Below, in pieces: positions 1 through 12,189 of a stretch of DNA of 64,000 nucleotides; position 1 is the stretch's first letter, and every line of letters starts with the position of its first letter. Position numbers and translations under genes: made by a program. This DNA comes from Conoideocrella luteorostrata. Taxonomy: Eukaryota > Ascomycota > Sordariomycetes > Hypocreales > Clavicipitaceae. The stretch is taken from positions 186,001-250,000 of the forward strand of contig JASWJB010000017.1 in NCBI GenBank assembly GCA_032433595.1, in the 5' to 3' direction. Under the pieces are notes generated by a model. The model saw nothing but the letters and a program-made list of their open reading frames with translations, had not been told where the DNA came from and did no database searches.

Positions 1-2695
1 GTCTGGGGCCAGTGCGGTCTCACAGATGATTTTTGTACCGCGTCCAAATCGAAGACCGGCGCGCCCGGTACTTCTGCTCTGCGCAACGGATGTAAGTGCT
101 CACGGCGATCTTTGTGTGAATAACGTTACCGAGCGCTAACGATTTCATCTTAGGTGTAAGCAACTGTGGCAGAGAACTGGTCAAAGGCCCTCCGCCTGCG
201 AGTAAGATCAATGTTGCTTACTTTGAGGCCTGGAATCACAACCGTCCTTGCCTCCGCATGGACGTGACCGACATTGACACGAGCAAGTATAGCCATATCC
301 ACTTTGCCTTTGGAGAAATCACGAGAGACTTCAAAGTGGACATCAGCAAGGTCCAGGAGCAGTTCGACTTATTCAAGACTATGACGGGCGTCAAGAAGAT
401 CATATCCTTTGGCGGCTGGGATTTCAGTGCCTCGCCCGGAACGTTTCACATCCTACGCGAAGCAGTCAAGCCGGAGAACCGGGATACTCTGAAGAATAAT
501 GTTGTCGCCTTCATCAACGAGCACAAACTCGACGGCGTGGATCTGGACTGGGAATATCCGGGCGTATGTATAAACCCCCAAACAGGCCATGCGTTCGACG
601 GGAATCAGTCAAAGAAGACAGGAAAGACGGACAGGAAAGAGACATGTGAGGCTAACCACTAAAACCTGTAGGCTGCGGACTTCCCAGACATCCCCACCGA
701 TGATCCTCACAACGGGATCAACTACCATAACTTCCTTAAAATACTCAAGTCTGGCCTCGGCACGGACAAATCGGTGTCGTTTGCCGCTCCTTCGTCGTAC
801 TGGTACCTCAGATCTTACCCAGTGGAAGCCATGGCACGTACACTCGATTACATCGTCTTCATGACATATGACTTGCATGGCCAATGGGACTACAACAGCA
901 AATGGTCATCCCCCGGCTGCGATACGGGTAACTGCCTCAGATCCCACATCAACGACACAGAAACCAAAGACTCGCTCATCATGATTACCAAGGCTGGCGT
1001 CCCCAGCAACAAGGTCGTTGTCGGAGTCGCTAGCTACGGTCGTACATTTAAGATGGAGGCTGCTGGCTGCGATGGCCCCCAGTGCAAGTTCACCGGCTCC
1101 CCCCGTGTTTCCAACGCCGCCAAGGGACGCTGCACCGATACAGCTGGGTACATCTCTAATGCTGAGATTGCTGAGATTATTGCCAGCGGCAAGGTCAACA
1201 GGCAGTGGAAGGAAGCCGGCTCCAACCTGCTAGTGTACAACGATACCGAATGGGTGTCTTATATGAACGACGATACCAAAGCTGAACGAGCGCGCTTTTA
1301 CGACTCTTACAACTTTGCTGGCACCACGGACTGGGCTGTAGACTTGCAGGAATTCACAGAGTAAGTTTTGCCCTTTTACGCTACTTCCGTGTCATGACTA
1401 CGGAAGATGCTGACATTTGGCCCCCTCGTCTAAGCGGTAGCGGCGGTGATGGGGGAAACGGCGAAGAAATGGGAAATGACCCAGACTTTTTAGCTCCTTG
1501 CGATAAATCCTATCACACTTTGGAAGACATTGAGAAGGACAAGAGCAGCATTCCCAGTCACTGCGTAGAGCAGTACATCACCACGATACAGGTGGCCATC
1601 ATGGAGAGCTCCATCAAAAAGTACGACAGCTTGCTCCGTGATGATTACGACCATTGGTTCGATGCATATGAAGGATATGTCAAGCATCAAGTTCCCGCTC
1701 AGATTGACGCATTCATGGCCACCGAGGAGGGGCAAAAGTACTTCACTTGCACCGTCACCGAGAAGCCCAACTGCTGCGGCTCCTGTAGATACTTTTGCAA
1801 AGATGAAGGCGAGGATGGAGGTTGCGTTCGTTTCCCAGGCTGTGACGCCAGCAAGGTCTCTACGCGAGATATCAAATGTCCTTCGAGGACGGCGGAGTTC
1901 GACGCCCTCAGCGTCGACTACATTGCCAATGCCGACTACAAGTTGACCGACAAAGATGGCTTCTTCAGAGCTCTTTCAGAAAAATACGGCATCGACGAGG
2001 CATGGATTCATTTTGGCGAAAAGCATATGAGAACCGCCCTGAATTGCAAATACGCACAAGACATACACAAGTGCGCCGACGAGAATGACAGGAAATATCA
2101 CCACTACCCCTTGGCGGATTTCAACGATATACACGTCTACAACCCCAAGGACCTCATCAGCAAGTCATACAGCAAGCTGACCCAGATGCGCGACGACTTC
2201 AAGTTGATGAGCGACATGGGTGTCTTTGAGGACGACATGGATTGGGGCGACACCGTCGACGGCATGCAGCTGCCCGCCCTTTCGGTCGAGGCGGCCATCG
2301 ACAATATGCAGCACATCGCCGACAAGGGCAAGGAGGTGGAAAAGCAGTACCGCGAGGAGTTCATTCTCAATATGGTCCTCGGCATCCTGTTTCTGGTCCC
2401 TTTTGTCGGCGAAGCTGCCGGCTCGGCTGGCATGACGGCAGCCAGGACCCTGTGCCGCCTGATCAGCGAGGCCGGAGATCTGGGCATGGCTGTGTACGGC
2501 GTGGTCCACGATCCCCAGAACGCCTACAGCGCCGTCTTTGGATATGTGCTCGGCAAGGCTGTGGATCGTGTCTCGGTCGGCAAGGCTGCAGGGGCCAGGC
2601 GAGACATGAAAGGGCGTGATTTGGACAATCTTGGTGCCATGAAGGCGAAAATCGGCCGCATCGAAGATGTTCGTGGCTGTCTCTGTAAACTCTAA
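1..2695 (+). CDS. GH18 chitinase, class C / killer-toxin-like (5' partial)
   Basis: Secreted chitin-degrading enzyme of the fungal class C (subgroup C) chitinases, which resemble the alpha/beta subunit of yeast zymocin. Exons read as <1-91, 154-563, 672-1360 and 1435-2695, with phases that join cleanly; 816 residues are visible and the N terminus lies outside the window. The first exon carries the end of a hevein-like chitin-binding module (WGQCG...DDFC). The GH18 barrel follows, with SFGGW and the catalytic DGVDLDWEYPG (DxxDxDxE, last E the proton donor), then MTYDLHGQWD. After the barrel comes a Gly-rich linker, a Cys-rich segment (CCGSCRYFC) and a hydrophobic stretch (MVLGILFLVPFVGEAAG), the usual long C-terminal part of this class. 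The third intron could also end at 1440 in the same phase. Expected roles in chitin assimilation, wall remodelling or attack on other fungi are family knowledge. Confidence 0.9.
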
Positions 2696-3835
2696 TGGCT
2701 CTCTGTGGTGGCGAATGGAATATAAACTACGGAGTAGACCATGTAATTATTTATTCTATTTCAGACTTATTGTTTTTTATTTCTTATTTGGTTTGTTTTC
2801 CCCGTCGCTCGTGGAATCGTCTCAATATGTAAGTGTGCACTGGCTAACAGTTCGGTTGCCTATGGCTATTATAGCATTTATTGCCAAGTACCGAAAGAGA
2901 GCGGGAGAGACGGAGAGACGGAGAGAGGAGCTCACTGATTGCCAATGTTCTGGAATTGGGTTCGAAAGAGTCCAATTCGCAGCATGTAAGTCCGAGGCTA
3001 TTAATAATCTTTTCCAAAATGTATTGTATTGTGTCGCATTGCACTGCATTGCATTACATTGTTGCATTACCATTGATAAATACGAATATGAGCACAGCGA
3101 AAGAGAAAACGTACGTTCATTAGTTAGTTACATCATTGCAAATCACGACCAAGTTCAAATGTATGCGCAGAAGCTGAATCCCCCGCCACTAACCCACCAG
3201 TAGTGCAGTGCAGTGCAGATAGTGGATGGTGGGCCGGGAAGCCAGGCCTAAGAAACGCAAGCCCCAGGCAGGGCCAGCACTCCAGCACCTGCAGTTCTCG
3301 CGTCAAATGATCAATTGAAATCGGCGGGGAGCATCGGCTCCGGCTCTTAGCCCGTCGTAGTCCGCCCACCCAACTTGCCAATCAACACTCGACACCTCCA
3401 AGCCCAACGCCGCACGACGCACGACGCACCACCTGTAAGACGCCTGGGACTAAGCGCGCCCTGTGGAGATGGAGAGGTGGCACGAGACCAGCTCCTCAAT
3501 GCCTAGCCCACTCAAGCTCCCCTCCGATGTGTCACTAGATTCTTGAAGCTCAGTCATTCTTTCGGCTCAGTTTCCTTCGACGTGAAACGGAGGACATCAT
3601 CTCAAGGCTGTGAAATGGCTTCCTCGATATCATTCATCGTTCTCTAGAGCATTTGTCTCTGCTTTTCTTTCTCGTTTCCGTTTTCTCCTTCCCGTCTTAT
3701 CTTATCACGGGGTACGTACGGCGTCGGATTCTCGGACACAGCCCCGGGTCGTCACCAGTGGTTGGTTGACATCTGGCCGACTCTGCCATACGCCTCGCGT
3801 TCGAAGGAGATACGCATCATTGCAGATATAAACAG
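2696..3835. other. Intergenic region, no gene seen
   Basis: This stretch lies between two plus-strand genes and holds only low-complexity sequence: GAGAC/GAGAG tracts near 2895-2932, ATTGCA-type repeats near 3025-3065 and GCACGAC repeats near 3412-3430. One exact TACGGAGTA motif lies at 2728-2736, just after the chitinase stop. The pyrimidine-rich DNA from about 3640 to 3700 is a plausible promoter or leader for the gene at 3836. Confidence 0.6.
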
Positions 3836-5437
3836 ATGGCTCGATTTGTCGATTTAGAGGAAGACGGCGGCGACGATGCTAGCCATCATCTCCCGCAGGA
3901 TCCAATCCGACAGGCATTGCAGGCAAAGCTTCAAGCGCGGGATAAATGTCCCGGTCTGCCGTTTGCTCCTCCATTCGAATCAACGAGGTCCTCTTCTCCG
4001 AGCTCCATCGGCCGAGCATTTCAGTGTTATCCGTATGTTAGCTTCCACATCTTCACACATTTCGCCATCACAATGGACCAAACAAGTTTCGCAATTGCCT
4101 GCCCCGCATTCAAAACGAATTGCTAACGGATGCCGCCCCAATCTTTAATAGAGTCATTGCATCCATCGTCTCGTCCATCGATTTAACTACTCTAGACGCT
4201 CTATCCCGCGCGTGTCGTTCAGTACATGATGGCTTGATCCAGTATCGCAGCGTTCTCCTCACGTTGACGTTGCATTGCAGAAACGAGGGCGTTTCCACTA
4301 ATACGGAGGAGCTGCTTCGCTACCGCGCTACCCGAGCCGGCAACTGGCATTACATGGAAGACGGCCGCAGCTACAATGGCAAGTCGGGCATCTGTGCTCG
4401 CGACATGGTTGAAGAATGCAGAAAGTGTGGCGAGGTCGTGTGCCGAGTAGGTCTTCTAGCCCGCATAGCAAATTGCTTTGCGGTATTTCAGGCGGGCTGC
4501 TCCGCATCATACTAACACCAATTGCCCAGAACTGTGCAATCAAGCCTCCAGCGCCGGCTGTTCTACGTGAAAGACACCGCAGGTTATGCAGAACATGCAT
4601 AAAGGCACCCATTGCCGCCTTGGTAATCCCGCGTCTTGATGTGGATTTGCCATTCACGTCTGATGCTGTGCAGCAGTCGCTCTGCAAGTGCGAGTCGTCC
4701 GGCGTTTGGCTCTGTCAGCCCTGTGGCCGAAGCATCAGAGGAGCAGACAACGAGTACCAAAGGTATGATGTGTGCGCGCGCAATAACATCGCGCCCCAAT
4801 GGCTCCAAAAAAAAATATGCTAACTGACTCCATCTGTAGCATTTGGCGCTGGCGCAATCAATACGGAGAAGTACTCGGCGGTCTAGGCACTGGCATCGGC
4901 GATGGAGATCGAGGTGTCATATGTGGCCGCGAGGCAGCCTGTCTCGCTGCTAGAGATCGGGAGCACGAAATAGACTGTGACGCGCAAGACGCGCGTGATA
5001 GTGGCACAGCCCCTTGGGTCAATGAAGCACCCGTCTGGACCACAACGTCGACGCCTTCGCCGCCTGCACTTACTGCCTCAGCCAGTCCAGCTGGATCGCC
5101 ATTTGGGCCTGGAAATCCGCTTGGGGCATTGATTGACGAGGACCGCAATGAACGAACGCCTTCTCCTCAGCTCGGTCCTGGCTATGAGCGGCATGAGATC
5201 GAAGGAATTGGCGGCCGAGTTAAGCGCAAGCTGGTTCGCATGGTGCGTGTAGGCGCTTGCGTTCCCGAGTGGGACGACGAGAAAGGCTACGGAAGCAGGG
5301 TTCTAGCTCCAGAGGTCAAAGGCTGTGCACGAAGCTGGTGCGGTTGGTGTTCCAGAGTGATACCTGGCAAAAAGGATGTTGTTAATGAGGAGTGCGCGTC
5401 ATTTCGTGGTTGCGGAAACCGCCAGTGCGCATTGTAA
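3836..5437 (+). CDS. Cys-rich zinc-binding, F-box-like protein of unknown function
   Basis: I do not recognise a named family. The model is four exons, 3836-4032, 4152-4446, 4530-4762 and 4840-5437, whose phases join to 440 residues. All three introns have GT..AG ends, and CTAAC-type branch sites are visible. Around residues 67-100 a segment with SSIDLTTLDALSRACRSVH and hydrophobic spacing resembles an F-box. It is followed by paired CxxC motifs formed across the second splice site (ECRKCGEVVCRNC, then RLCRTC) and a further CQPC. These suggest one or two zinc sites. A Pro/Ser/Thr-rich linker follows, and the C-terminal part is again Cys-rich (RSWCGWCSR). If the F-box reading is right, it would act as a substrate adaptor for SCF ubiquitin ligases, but this is inference. 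The start at 3836 is the first in-frame ATG. Confidence 0.72.
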
Positions 5438-5848
5438 TGCGTTTTATGAGTTAATTTTCCATCAGGTTGTTTGGCGTTCTTGATTTAGAGGAATCAACTG
5501 TCATTTCTGAATGAGTAAGAACAAAATGAACGTTAGCTTGGACGGAATTGTATGACAGAAAGTGACCTGCGGCATATCAATACGATTCGCGAACCTGGGA
5601 AACTGTCCCCTGGTTTAATCAATGTATTGCTAGAAGGTAATTGGTATCTGCGTCTGCATCTCGAACTGTTTGTGTACATGAAAATGCTGGCCCTCTCTTT
5701 TTGCCGTGGTACCTTTTAAAACACAATGTTCCCAGCTCTCTATCATATCCTATCCTACAGTGTTTTTTGTGCTGTCCGCTCCGGAGTCACATAGATTGTA
5801 CAATGCAAAATGTTCGCGCCTTCCATCAGTCCCCTGATGGCCCAGTAA
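5438..5848. other. Convergent intergenic spacer
   Basis: This is about 410 bases between the 3' end of the plus-strand Cys-rich gene and the 3' end of the minus-strand mL58 gene. It should hold both 3' untranslated regions. No coding sequence or other feature was seen. Confidence 0.6.
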
Positions 5849-6478
5849 TTACAACTCCCCACGATACACCATGTCAGCTCTCCTCTTCCGATCCTCCCGA
5901 GCCTTCATCTTCTTCGGCCCCCACCTAGCCATCTTCCTCTCCAACCTGCCCTGCAACCAGTCGTGATGCTCTTCCGACGCCGGTGCCACCATCTTCACGA
6001 ACACGTCCGAGCAGTCAAACTTCTGCGCTAGCTTCCCCACGCTCCATTTAATAGGGTCCTCCGCTCGCAACCTCCTAATCTCCTCGACGTCCTCCTCCTT
6101 AAGATGATATCGCGCCGTGCGATGCTTGTACCTCATCCTAGGGGCCAAATCTGCCTCCGCCGCGCCGTTGCTCAACGCCGGAGCACCGGGGTTGTTCCGC
6201 ATCCGCAGGAGCGCCAACCGCCTAGGATCGCTGCGCGGCAGGAAGATAAAGGGCGTGTGTGCGGGCGAGGCTTCTGACGAGGGGGGGTTGTAGATGATGC
6301 TGTCGGCGGCGGGGAAGGGCGCTGTACGGCTGGGGAGGAAGGAGTCGTGGGGGGCGATTTTGAGAGCCCGCTTGGTTCGGGCGGTGGTTTTATGGCCGCG
6401 TTTGGGGATCATAGTGGTGGTGCAGCGGGAACTTGTGAGGAGCTGGGCGAATGGCCGGGCGAGGGAACGGAGATCCAT
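5849..6478 (-). CDS. mrpl20: Mitochondrial large-subunit ribosomal protein mL58 (MRPL20 family)
   Basis: Single-exon gene of 209 residues for the fungal-specific mitoribosomal protein called L20 in yeast nomenclature (mL58). It sits in the large subunit of the mitochondrial ribosome. The N terminus is rich in Arg/Ser/Thr with almost no acidic residues over the first 25 positions, as expected for a matrix-targeting presequence. The family signature is the segment RYHLKEEDVEEIRRLRAEDP followed by WSVGKLAQKFDCSDVFVKM at about residues 125-165. The C terminus is highly basic (KKMKAREDRKRRADM). It faces the Cys-rich gene tail to tail. Start codon: the first Met of the open frame, directly before the presequence. 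Confidence 0.88.
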   Translation of the reverse strand: MDLRSLARPFAQLLTSSRCTTTMIPKRGHKTTARTKRALKIAPHDSFLPSRTAPFPAADSIIYNPPSSEASPAHTPFIFLPRSDPRRLALLRMRNNPGAPALSNGAAEADLAPRMRYKHRTARYHLKEEDVEEIRRLRAEDPIKWSVGKLAQKFDCSDVFVKMVAPASEEHHDWLQGRLERKMARWGPKKMKAREDRKRRADMVYRGEL

Positions 6479-9400
6479 GGTGTTTTTTTGTTTTTTTTTT
6501 CCGTCTTTGCTGGAAGGGGGGACCAGTGTGTCGAAAAGAGAGACTGAGAGCTGCCGAATGATGGCGCTATGAAGTGAGATGGAAGAAAGTGTAGGGAAGG
6601 GGTGAATTGGCGAGCAGCACCTGCAATTGGCGAGCAGGGCGGTGCGTTGCCGTGGTCGTATCGTGGTCGTGGTCGTGGTCGTGTGTCCGCGCGATGCGTG
6701 CGGGAGATGCCAGGAATTGAAGTTTTTGGTGCGAAGCTCTTTGGACGTGGCTTATGTAATGATGGTGGTTTCTTGTTAGGGGGTCGCCGCCGGGCGAAGA
6801 AGGTTTGACGGAGTGACCCACCTGCTCTACTCCGTAACCACGGTTCACGGCAACACGGCAGTGGTCTTTCTGTCAGAAAACTGTTAGTCAATATGTAAGT
6901 ACCGTCACGAGTATAAATGATCGTAGACTTTTCCGACCAAGCTGTCCCGTGTGTTTCAGGGCATGGTGCTCACGTTCAAGAGACGAGCCTAGGAGAAAGC
7001 GTCGAGGCAACGATGGGGAGGCACTCTGTGACGACCTCTCCTTCGTGATGTCACCCTTCTCATCCGCACAGTTCACTAACTAACTAGAATATATCTAGAA
7101 AGGCAGACTGCTCGGCTCAAACGCCCGAACCAAAAAAAAAAATGGATGGTGTTGTATGTCGTATAACCACGCCGCCGTTGTTTATGGCTTTTCGCAGCGC
7201 TGCATGAATGAATGGCGATTGTACGAGGTTCCAGGCTTACTTAGCAGAGTAGCTTGCCTCGGCGCGGAGCCTCCAGTAGAGCAGAGGGCGCAAACAGGTG
7301 TCTACACGTAAGAAACAGTGGTGTAAAGAATGCACTACAGGGACATGGCTCAGTATCCCCCCTCCCCGGAGGAAGTGATGATCTCAATTGCCTGCCGTAT
7401 TGCTACTTGACATGTAGCGCGACAAGCTGCCCTACGACTCATGGCCGTGCAAAATCCCAAGGCTGCGAAAGCTGTATGCCAGTTTACTTACACGCATATG
7501 GATTCCTTGCTGTATATCATCGACCGGTCCTCCACGTCCAGCTTACTCCAGCCGCAGCGAGTCGAATTAGCTCAGGATATACGCGACTCTTGGGGAACAT
7601 TAGCATCGACGCACACGGCCAAGTTGTAAATGGCATGGAATAGTACTCCGTAGCATGAGAAATATCCCCGCCGCCAAGGTACTAGCAATGTACGGCGCGT
7701 CCATACAATTGCAAATTATATATCAGTGTTTACGTGCCAGATCAAGCATGAATGCAGTCTTTCATGGTGCTGCTGGAGAACGTTGCACACATTCGAACAA
7801 TATCAAAAATATCAACAAAACGCCAGAAAAATACGCGGGCGACGTCATGTAGACGCAAATTGGCTGGGTACATCAGCAATTTACCCAAAAGCTCCTTTTT
7901 TTCCCCCGGTATCGAAATGTCCCACGCTGCTGAAACACGCGGTGTCTGTGTACTGCGCCGAGGCTCGAACTGACCCGGCATGCGTATACTATCACAGGAA
8001 GAGACAGAGATTCCGTCAAAGGACCAAAATCCATGCTCCCATCTGCTGTCTTTTATCTGCTAGTAGTTAGCCAGTTACACGTCCCCCGAGGCCATTCACC
8101 TACAGAGCACGTGAGCATCCGGCCATGTATCATCCCCTGTACGGAGTACGGCGAAGCAGATACCGCGTCCCCGCACCCCTAGAAGTACATGCGCCCCCCA
8201 AACCTCAAACGCCACCTTCCAGCAAGCCTGTGTGTTCGTCCTCCACAGCATCCGCTGTCAGTCCGCTTCGCTTCCTATACTAACTAGTATGCACCTTTTT
8301 CGATGGGATGCATTCATTTTTTTTCTCTATCCACCCTATACTAATTACGCTTCAGCCCAGACACCACCGGCCGAAACGCAACTTTCGCTGCAGCCAGCAC
8401 TCATCATGCATGTCCAGCAGAATTTGTGCACACCCGCGGGACCCGGCCGACAATCATATGTACGTACGCTTGCTCTCGTATTGCCAAGATGGGATGAAAT
8501 GGACCGACACTCGGGGAAGCGATGCGGCGCCCTAATTCTCTTCAGTGTCAAGTCATTGGACGACAAAAGGGGTCGCTAGCACGGCCGGGGTCAAAAGCTT
8601 ATGTGGCTAAGAAATATTCCCGTGCCGTGTGCCCAGACGTTTTGTTCCAACACACCACCTTCATCCAAGTACGTACTCTGCACTCCGTATCGTCACCCAC
8701 TAAAAAGGGAAGCTTGACAGTCGACACACGGTCCCGACGAGATGGTGTGGCCGTCTATTTCTGCGCCTAGCGTGGCTTTTTTTTTTTGTTTTCTTGGTTT
8801 CCTTGTTCCCTGGGGGGGGAAGGGGAGGTGTACGGTGCTCCGTCTTTCACTCTCCGACGGGTGTTCAGGGAGCAGACGTACGGTGACAACATTTCAAGAA
8901 AAGAAAAGAAAATCAACCAACAGTGCCGGTGACATAGATGACAATTCATCTCTGAAAATGGGGCCCAGCCTTATCTTGCGCGAGACATCAAATCCGGCAA
9001 CAACTCAACTACAGAGGTGCCAGCACAGTAGCTTGATCCTCCAGCAGCGTCTTGCAGATGGACGGACGCATTGGCTTCTCCACCACCAGTCCTCCCAGCT
9101 ACCCCTACCTTGCCAAGTACAATGCTCCTTACTGACTACGTCCAAGCTTCTACCATAGACCATCAGCGATCCCGGACACAGAGCCAGGATCTACAAAGAT
9201 AGCAGCCGTACCTATGCTACTCACCCTGTTCAAAGAGGGGAGCCAAAACAGTCCGGGTCCGTCCTGTTCTGACCTGTCAAATCCTCAGCCATTCGAAGCC
9301 ATGCCACCAACAACCAACCTAACAGCATCCCGTTCCTAGCCCATCTCGTCTAGTCTTCCCGTTGTCAGGACCTCCCATCTCCCTATAATACAGTGAGCTC

Positions 9401-11349
9401 TGGCTGAGCCTGCCAACGGATACCAGCGTGACATCTCCGTGTGGTCTCCCATGACCGTGGACACGGCATCGCCAGTGTATTAGTGTGCACATACCTCAGA
9501 CTCATCCCATGTACTAGTCTCGCGCGTGCCAAAGAAACCAAATAGTAGGGGTCAAACTTGAAACGAATGGCTACGATTCACTCGTTTATTCGTTTGATTG
9601 AAAAAAAAAAAATCACTCGCCACTTCTCGCCTTGGCCATGGCGTTTCTCCTCGTTGTTCCGTCATTTATGCATGCATGCGACCAACGAGAAGGGGCTTTC
9701 CCTCAAACCCCCTCCACGCCGGTCAGTTCCTATGCCTGACTGCTGGGTTGGTTCCATGTTTCTCATTCGGCCACGTTCACGGCCCTTAGAATGTTCCCCT
9801 CTCTGGCCCCTTAATCCTAGTAGATGTGTTGCTAGGGGAGAGAGCTTCCTGCTAGCTCTTCTCATTTCACATGCTCCTTGCGACGTGGGCCTCCCTCCTC
9901 CCCTCCCCCGAAATCGCGGGGTCCGATCTAATGAGAGCGAGCATTTGAACGGCCCTTCCCGGGCTGTGAACCGGGACAAGTTGCTCTACCTGAAATTAAA
10001 ATACAGCAAATGGTGCAACATGAGCAAAATTGTACTCATTCACGGGTAAAATCATGTCGGGCAACCCGGAATGAACGAACTTCCCGGGCTGCCCCTTCCC
10101 CTCTCTGGTTGAATATCCTCTGATGTCAAAATTACCGTGTCTTTTGATATTCTCTACCTCGGCTACTTGACTTCATCTTCCTCTCCCCTTCTACGGTTCA
10201 TTTGAGAGAGGCGTAGGTGAGAACTTGAATATCGGAATCCCTGAAACCTATTGTCACATGAAGCAACTGCCGCTGCTCGTAGTGCTAGTAGTAATCCACA
10301 AACCACATGCTTCACTTCCCCCAACTTTCCCTACTCTTCTTCCCGCGAGGGAAAGTAATCCTCTCAACGTGGAGGGACTGTATTCTCGAAAAACAAAAAT
10401 GGCAGAGGAGAGGCAGGTAGACTCATACAGGGATAAAACAACGAAAAAAAAAAAGAAACCAAAAGATGAATTAAACCTGTTGATGGTGATTTTGCGCTAA
10501 TGAATAAGACAGGTAGTAAACGCTATTCTTTTTCCCATGCTAAGCAACTATCTTTCTCAATAGCCATACAATAAGTACCATCCAGACCGGTTTACTTGCA
10601 GAGTGGAGAACTCTTTTTCCAAGATTGTGTGTCGTCGTGTCCAGAAGAGCAACACAGCAGCACTACTTCCCATTGATTTGGGGTGTCGCAAGATGAGTAA
10701 TAAGAGCGCATGAGTTTAAGCGGATAGACAGGAAAGGGAAAAGAATAAAAAAACCAAAATGCCGAAACCAGTGGAGGTGTGAAATGTCGTCTCTTCGTAT
10801 TTGCTTTCAGAGGTAGTTGCAGTGGCATCGCCAAAAGTGACAACCATAGCGGAAGCAACTGCAAATGTCGTGAAAAGTACCCAGCGCCCCAAAATATGCC
10901 TTTCTGTTTTTTTTGGTGGTTCATACGCCATTCGCCGGTTCGGGTGATGTCGTTCGTTCAATTGCTAGAATGCTGCGTCGTCAAGTAGAGAAATTCGGTA
11001 TAACACCTAACCATCAATTCGCTGATAATATTAATCCCAATCCTCTTCTCACCGGCGGTGTCGTTTCCATCATGATAAAATCTTCCAATCAATAAAAAAA
11101 AAACCCTTTTTTTTGTCTTCTTTGCCATGCTTCAGTTTTACGGGGTGTGTGGGAGAGAGGGGGCATGGGACGACGGAGGGTCTCATTCGCTTTGGCAGCC
11201 CTGGCGAAGTGAGGGCTGTTGGTACTAACTAGCGGGGGACAAGGGCGAGAAAAAAAAAGTAGCATGAACCCCTCACCAAGTAGCACCACAGCCCCTCTCA
11301 AATCGCTAGTGTCCCACGGCCTGGTCGGATGTTGAGAAGAATGTTGCAA
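6479..11349. other. 4.9-kb gene-free region
   Basis: This lies upstream of the mL58 gene and downstream of ras2. Open frames here are short, low-complexity and show no family signature that I recognise. The DNA is rich in homopolymer runs (for example A runs near 7131 and 9601 and T runs near 8778) and pyrimidine tracts. Exact copies of the TACGGAGTA/TACTCCGTA motif lie at 6828, 7644 and 8140. A gene made of very short exons or a long non-coding RNA cannot be excluded by eye. Confidence 0.5.
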
Positions 11350-12189
11350 TCATAATAAGACGCACTTTTTGCTGCTCTTTTCGCCATCCTTGCTGCGTCT
11401 TGATCGTGTGGTTTCACGTTCACGACCACCGATATCTCCATTGCCAGTGCGCGAACGTCCACTAGTGCTGCCTGACGGGCGAGAGGCATGTTGTCGCTGT
11501 CGACGAAGAATTCTGACAACATCGTAGAAAGCCTTTTCAACGTTGATACAGTTTTTTGCAGAGGCCTCGACAAATTCGCAACCAAGTTCTCGGGCTAGTG
11601 CATGCCCCTCTTGTGTAGATACTTCCCGTTCTGTAACCCGGTCACTTTTGTTGCCTACTAGCATAATAGGTACAGGCATTTGAGGACTGGCGGCGGCAAT
11701 AGGTGAGCCTGGGTATGATGGTGACGATGCGCATGATTCTTTTACTCGTTGAATCTGGTGGTGAAATCTCTTGATGCGGGTAAAGGAGGAGCGTGATGAT
11801 ATGCTATAGACAAGCACGAAACCTTCGCCATCACGGATCCATTGATCACGTAGCGCGGTATATTCTTCTTGTCCAGCCGTGTCGAGAACTTCGAGCATGC
11901 ATGGTTGGCCGTCTATCACGACTTGCTTGCGATATGAATCTTCAATCGTGGGATCATACTGTGTTGGTAAAACTGGCATCAGCTTAATTTGTTCAGAATG
12001 GACGATTAGCTTCCCCGCCTCTCCCAGTCGCTTCTGGAGGGGGGGGGAGAGGATCGCGGGGACAAGGTACGGGCTGGAACTCACAGTCTCGACAAAATGC
12101 TGCAAACATAATTGGATTGTCAACGCTGTCTTTCCTACGCCACCGTCACCTAAAACCACAAGCTTGTATAACACCATACGGCCCGCCAT
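11350..12189 (-). CDS. ras2: Ras2 small GTPase
   Basis: Membrane-anchored Ras GTPase controlling growth, morphogenesis and cAMP/MAPK signalling in fungi. Exons are complement 12085-12189 and 11350-11958, giving 237 residues. The intron 11959-12084 has a GTGAGT donor and CAG acceptor and joins HFVET to YDPTIEDSYRKQ, restoring switch I exactly. Visible motifs are the P-loop GDGGVGKT at residues 14-21, DTAGQEEY (switch II), NKSD, and SAK in EASAKN. The insert before NKSD (Ser/Pro/Ala-rich) is typical of filamentous fungal Ras2. The basic tail ends in the CAAX box CVLL; the final Leu suggests geranylgeranylation, by known prenyltransferase rules. The 126-nt intron contains no in-frame stop, so an unspliced transcript stays open (see findings). 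Confidence 0.93.
   Translation of the reverse strand: MAGRMVLYKLVVLGDGGVGKTALTIQLCLQHFVETVSSSPYLVPAILSPPLQKRLGEAGKLIVHSEQIKLMPVLPTQYDPTIEDSYRKQVVIDGQPCMLEVLDTAGQEEYTALRDQWIRDGEGFVLVYSISSRSSFTRIKRFHHQIQRVKESCASSPSYPGSPIAAASPQMPVPIMLVGNKSDRVTEREVSTQEGHALARELGCEFVEASAKNCINVEKAFYDVVRILRRQRQHASRPSGSTSGRSRTGNGDIGGRERETTRSRRSKDGEKSSKKCVLL

Noticed and set aside
9558..10049. 163-codon open frame in the 6.5-11.3 kb desert
   Set aside because: Composition is irregular, with no domain pattern and no splice-compatible partners.
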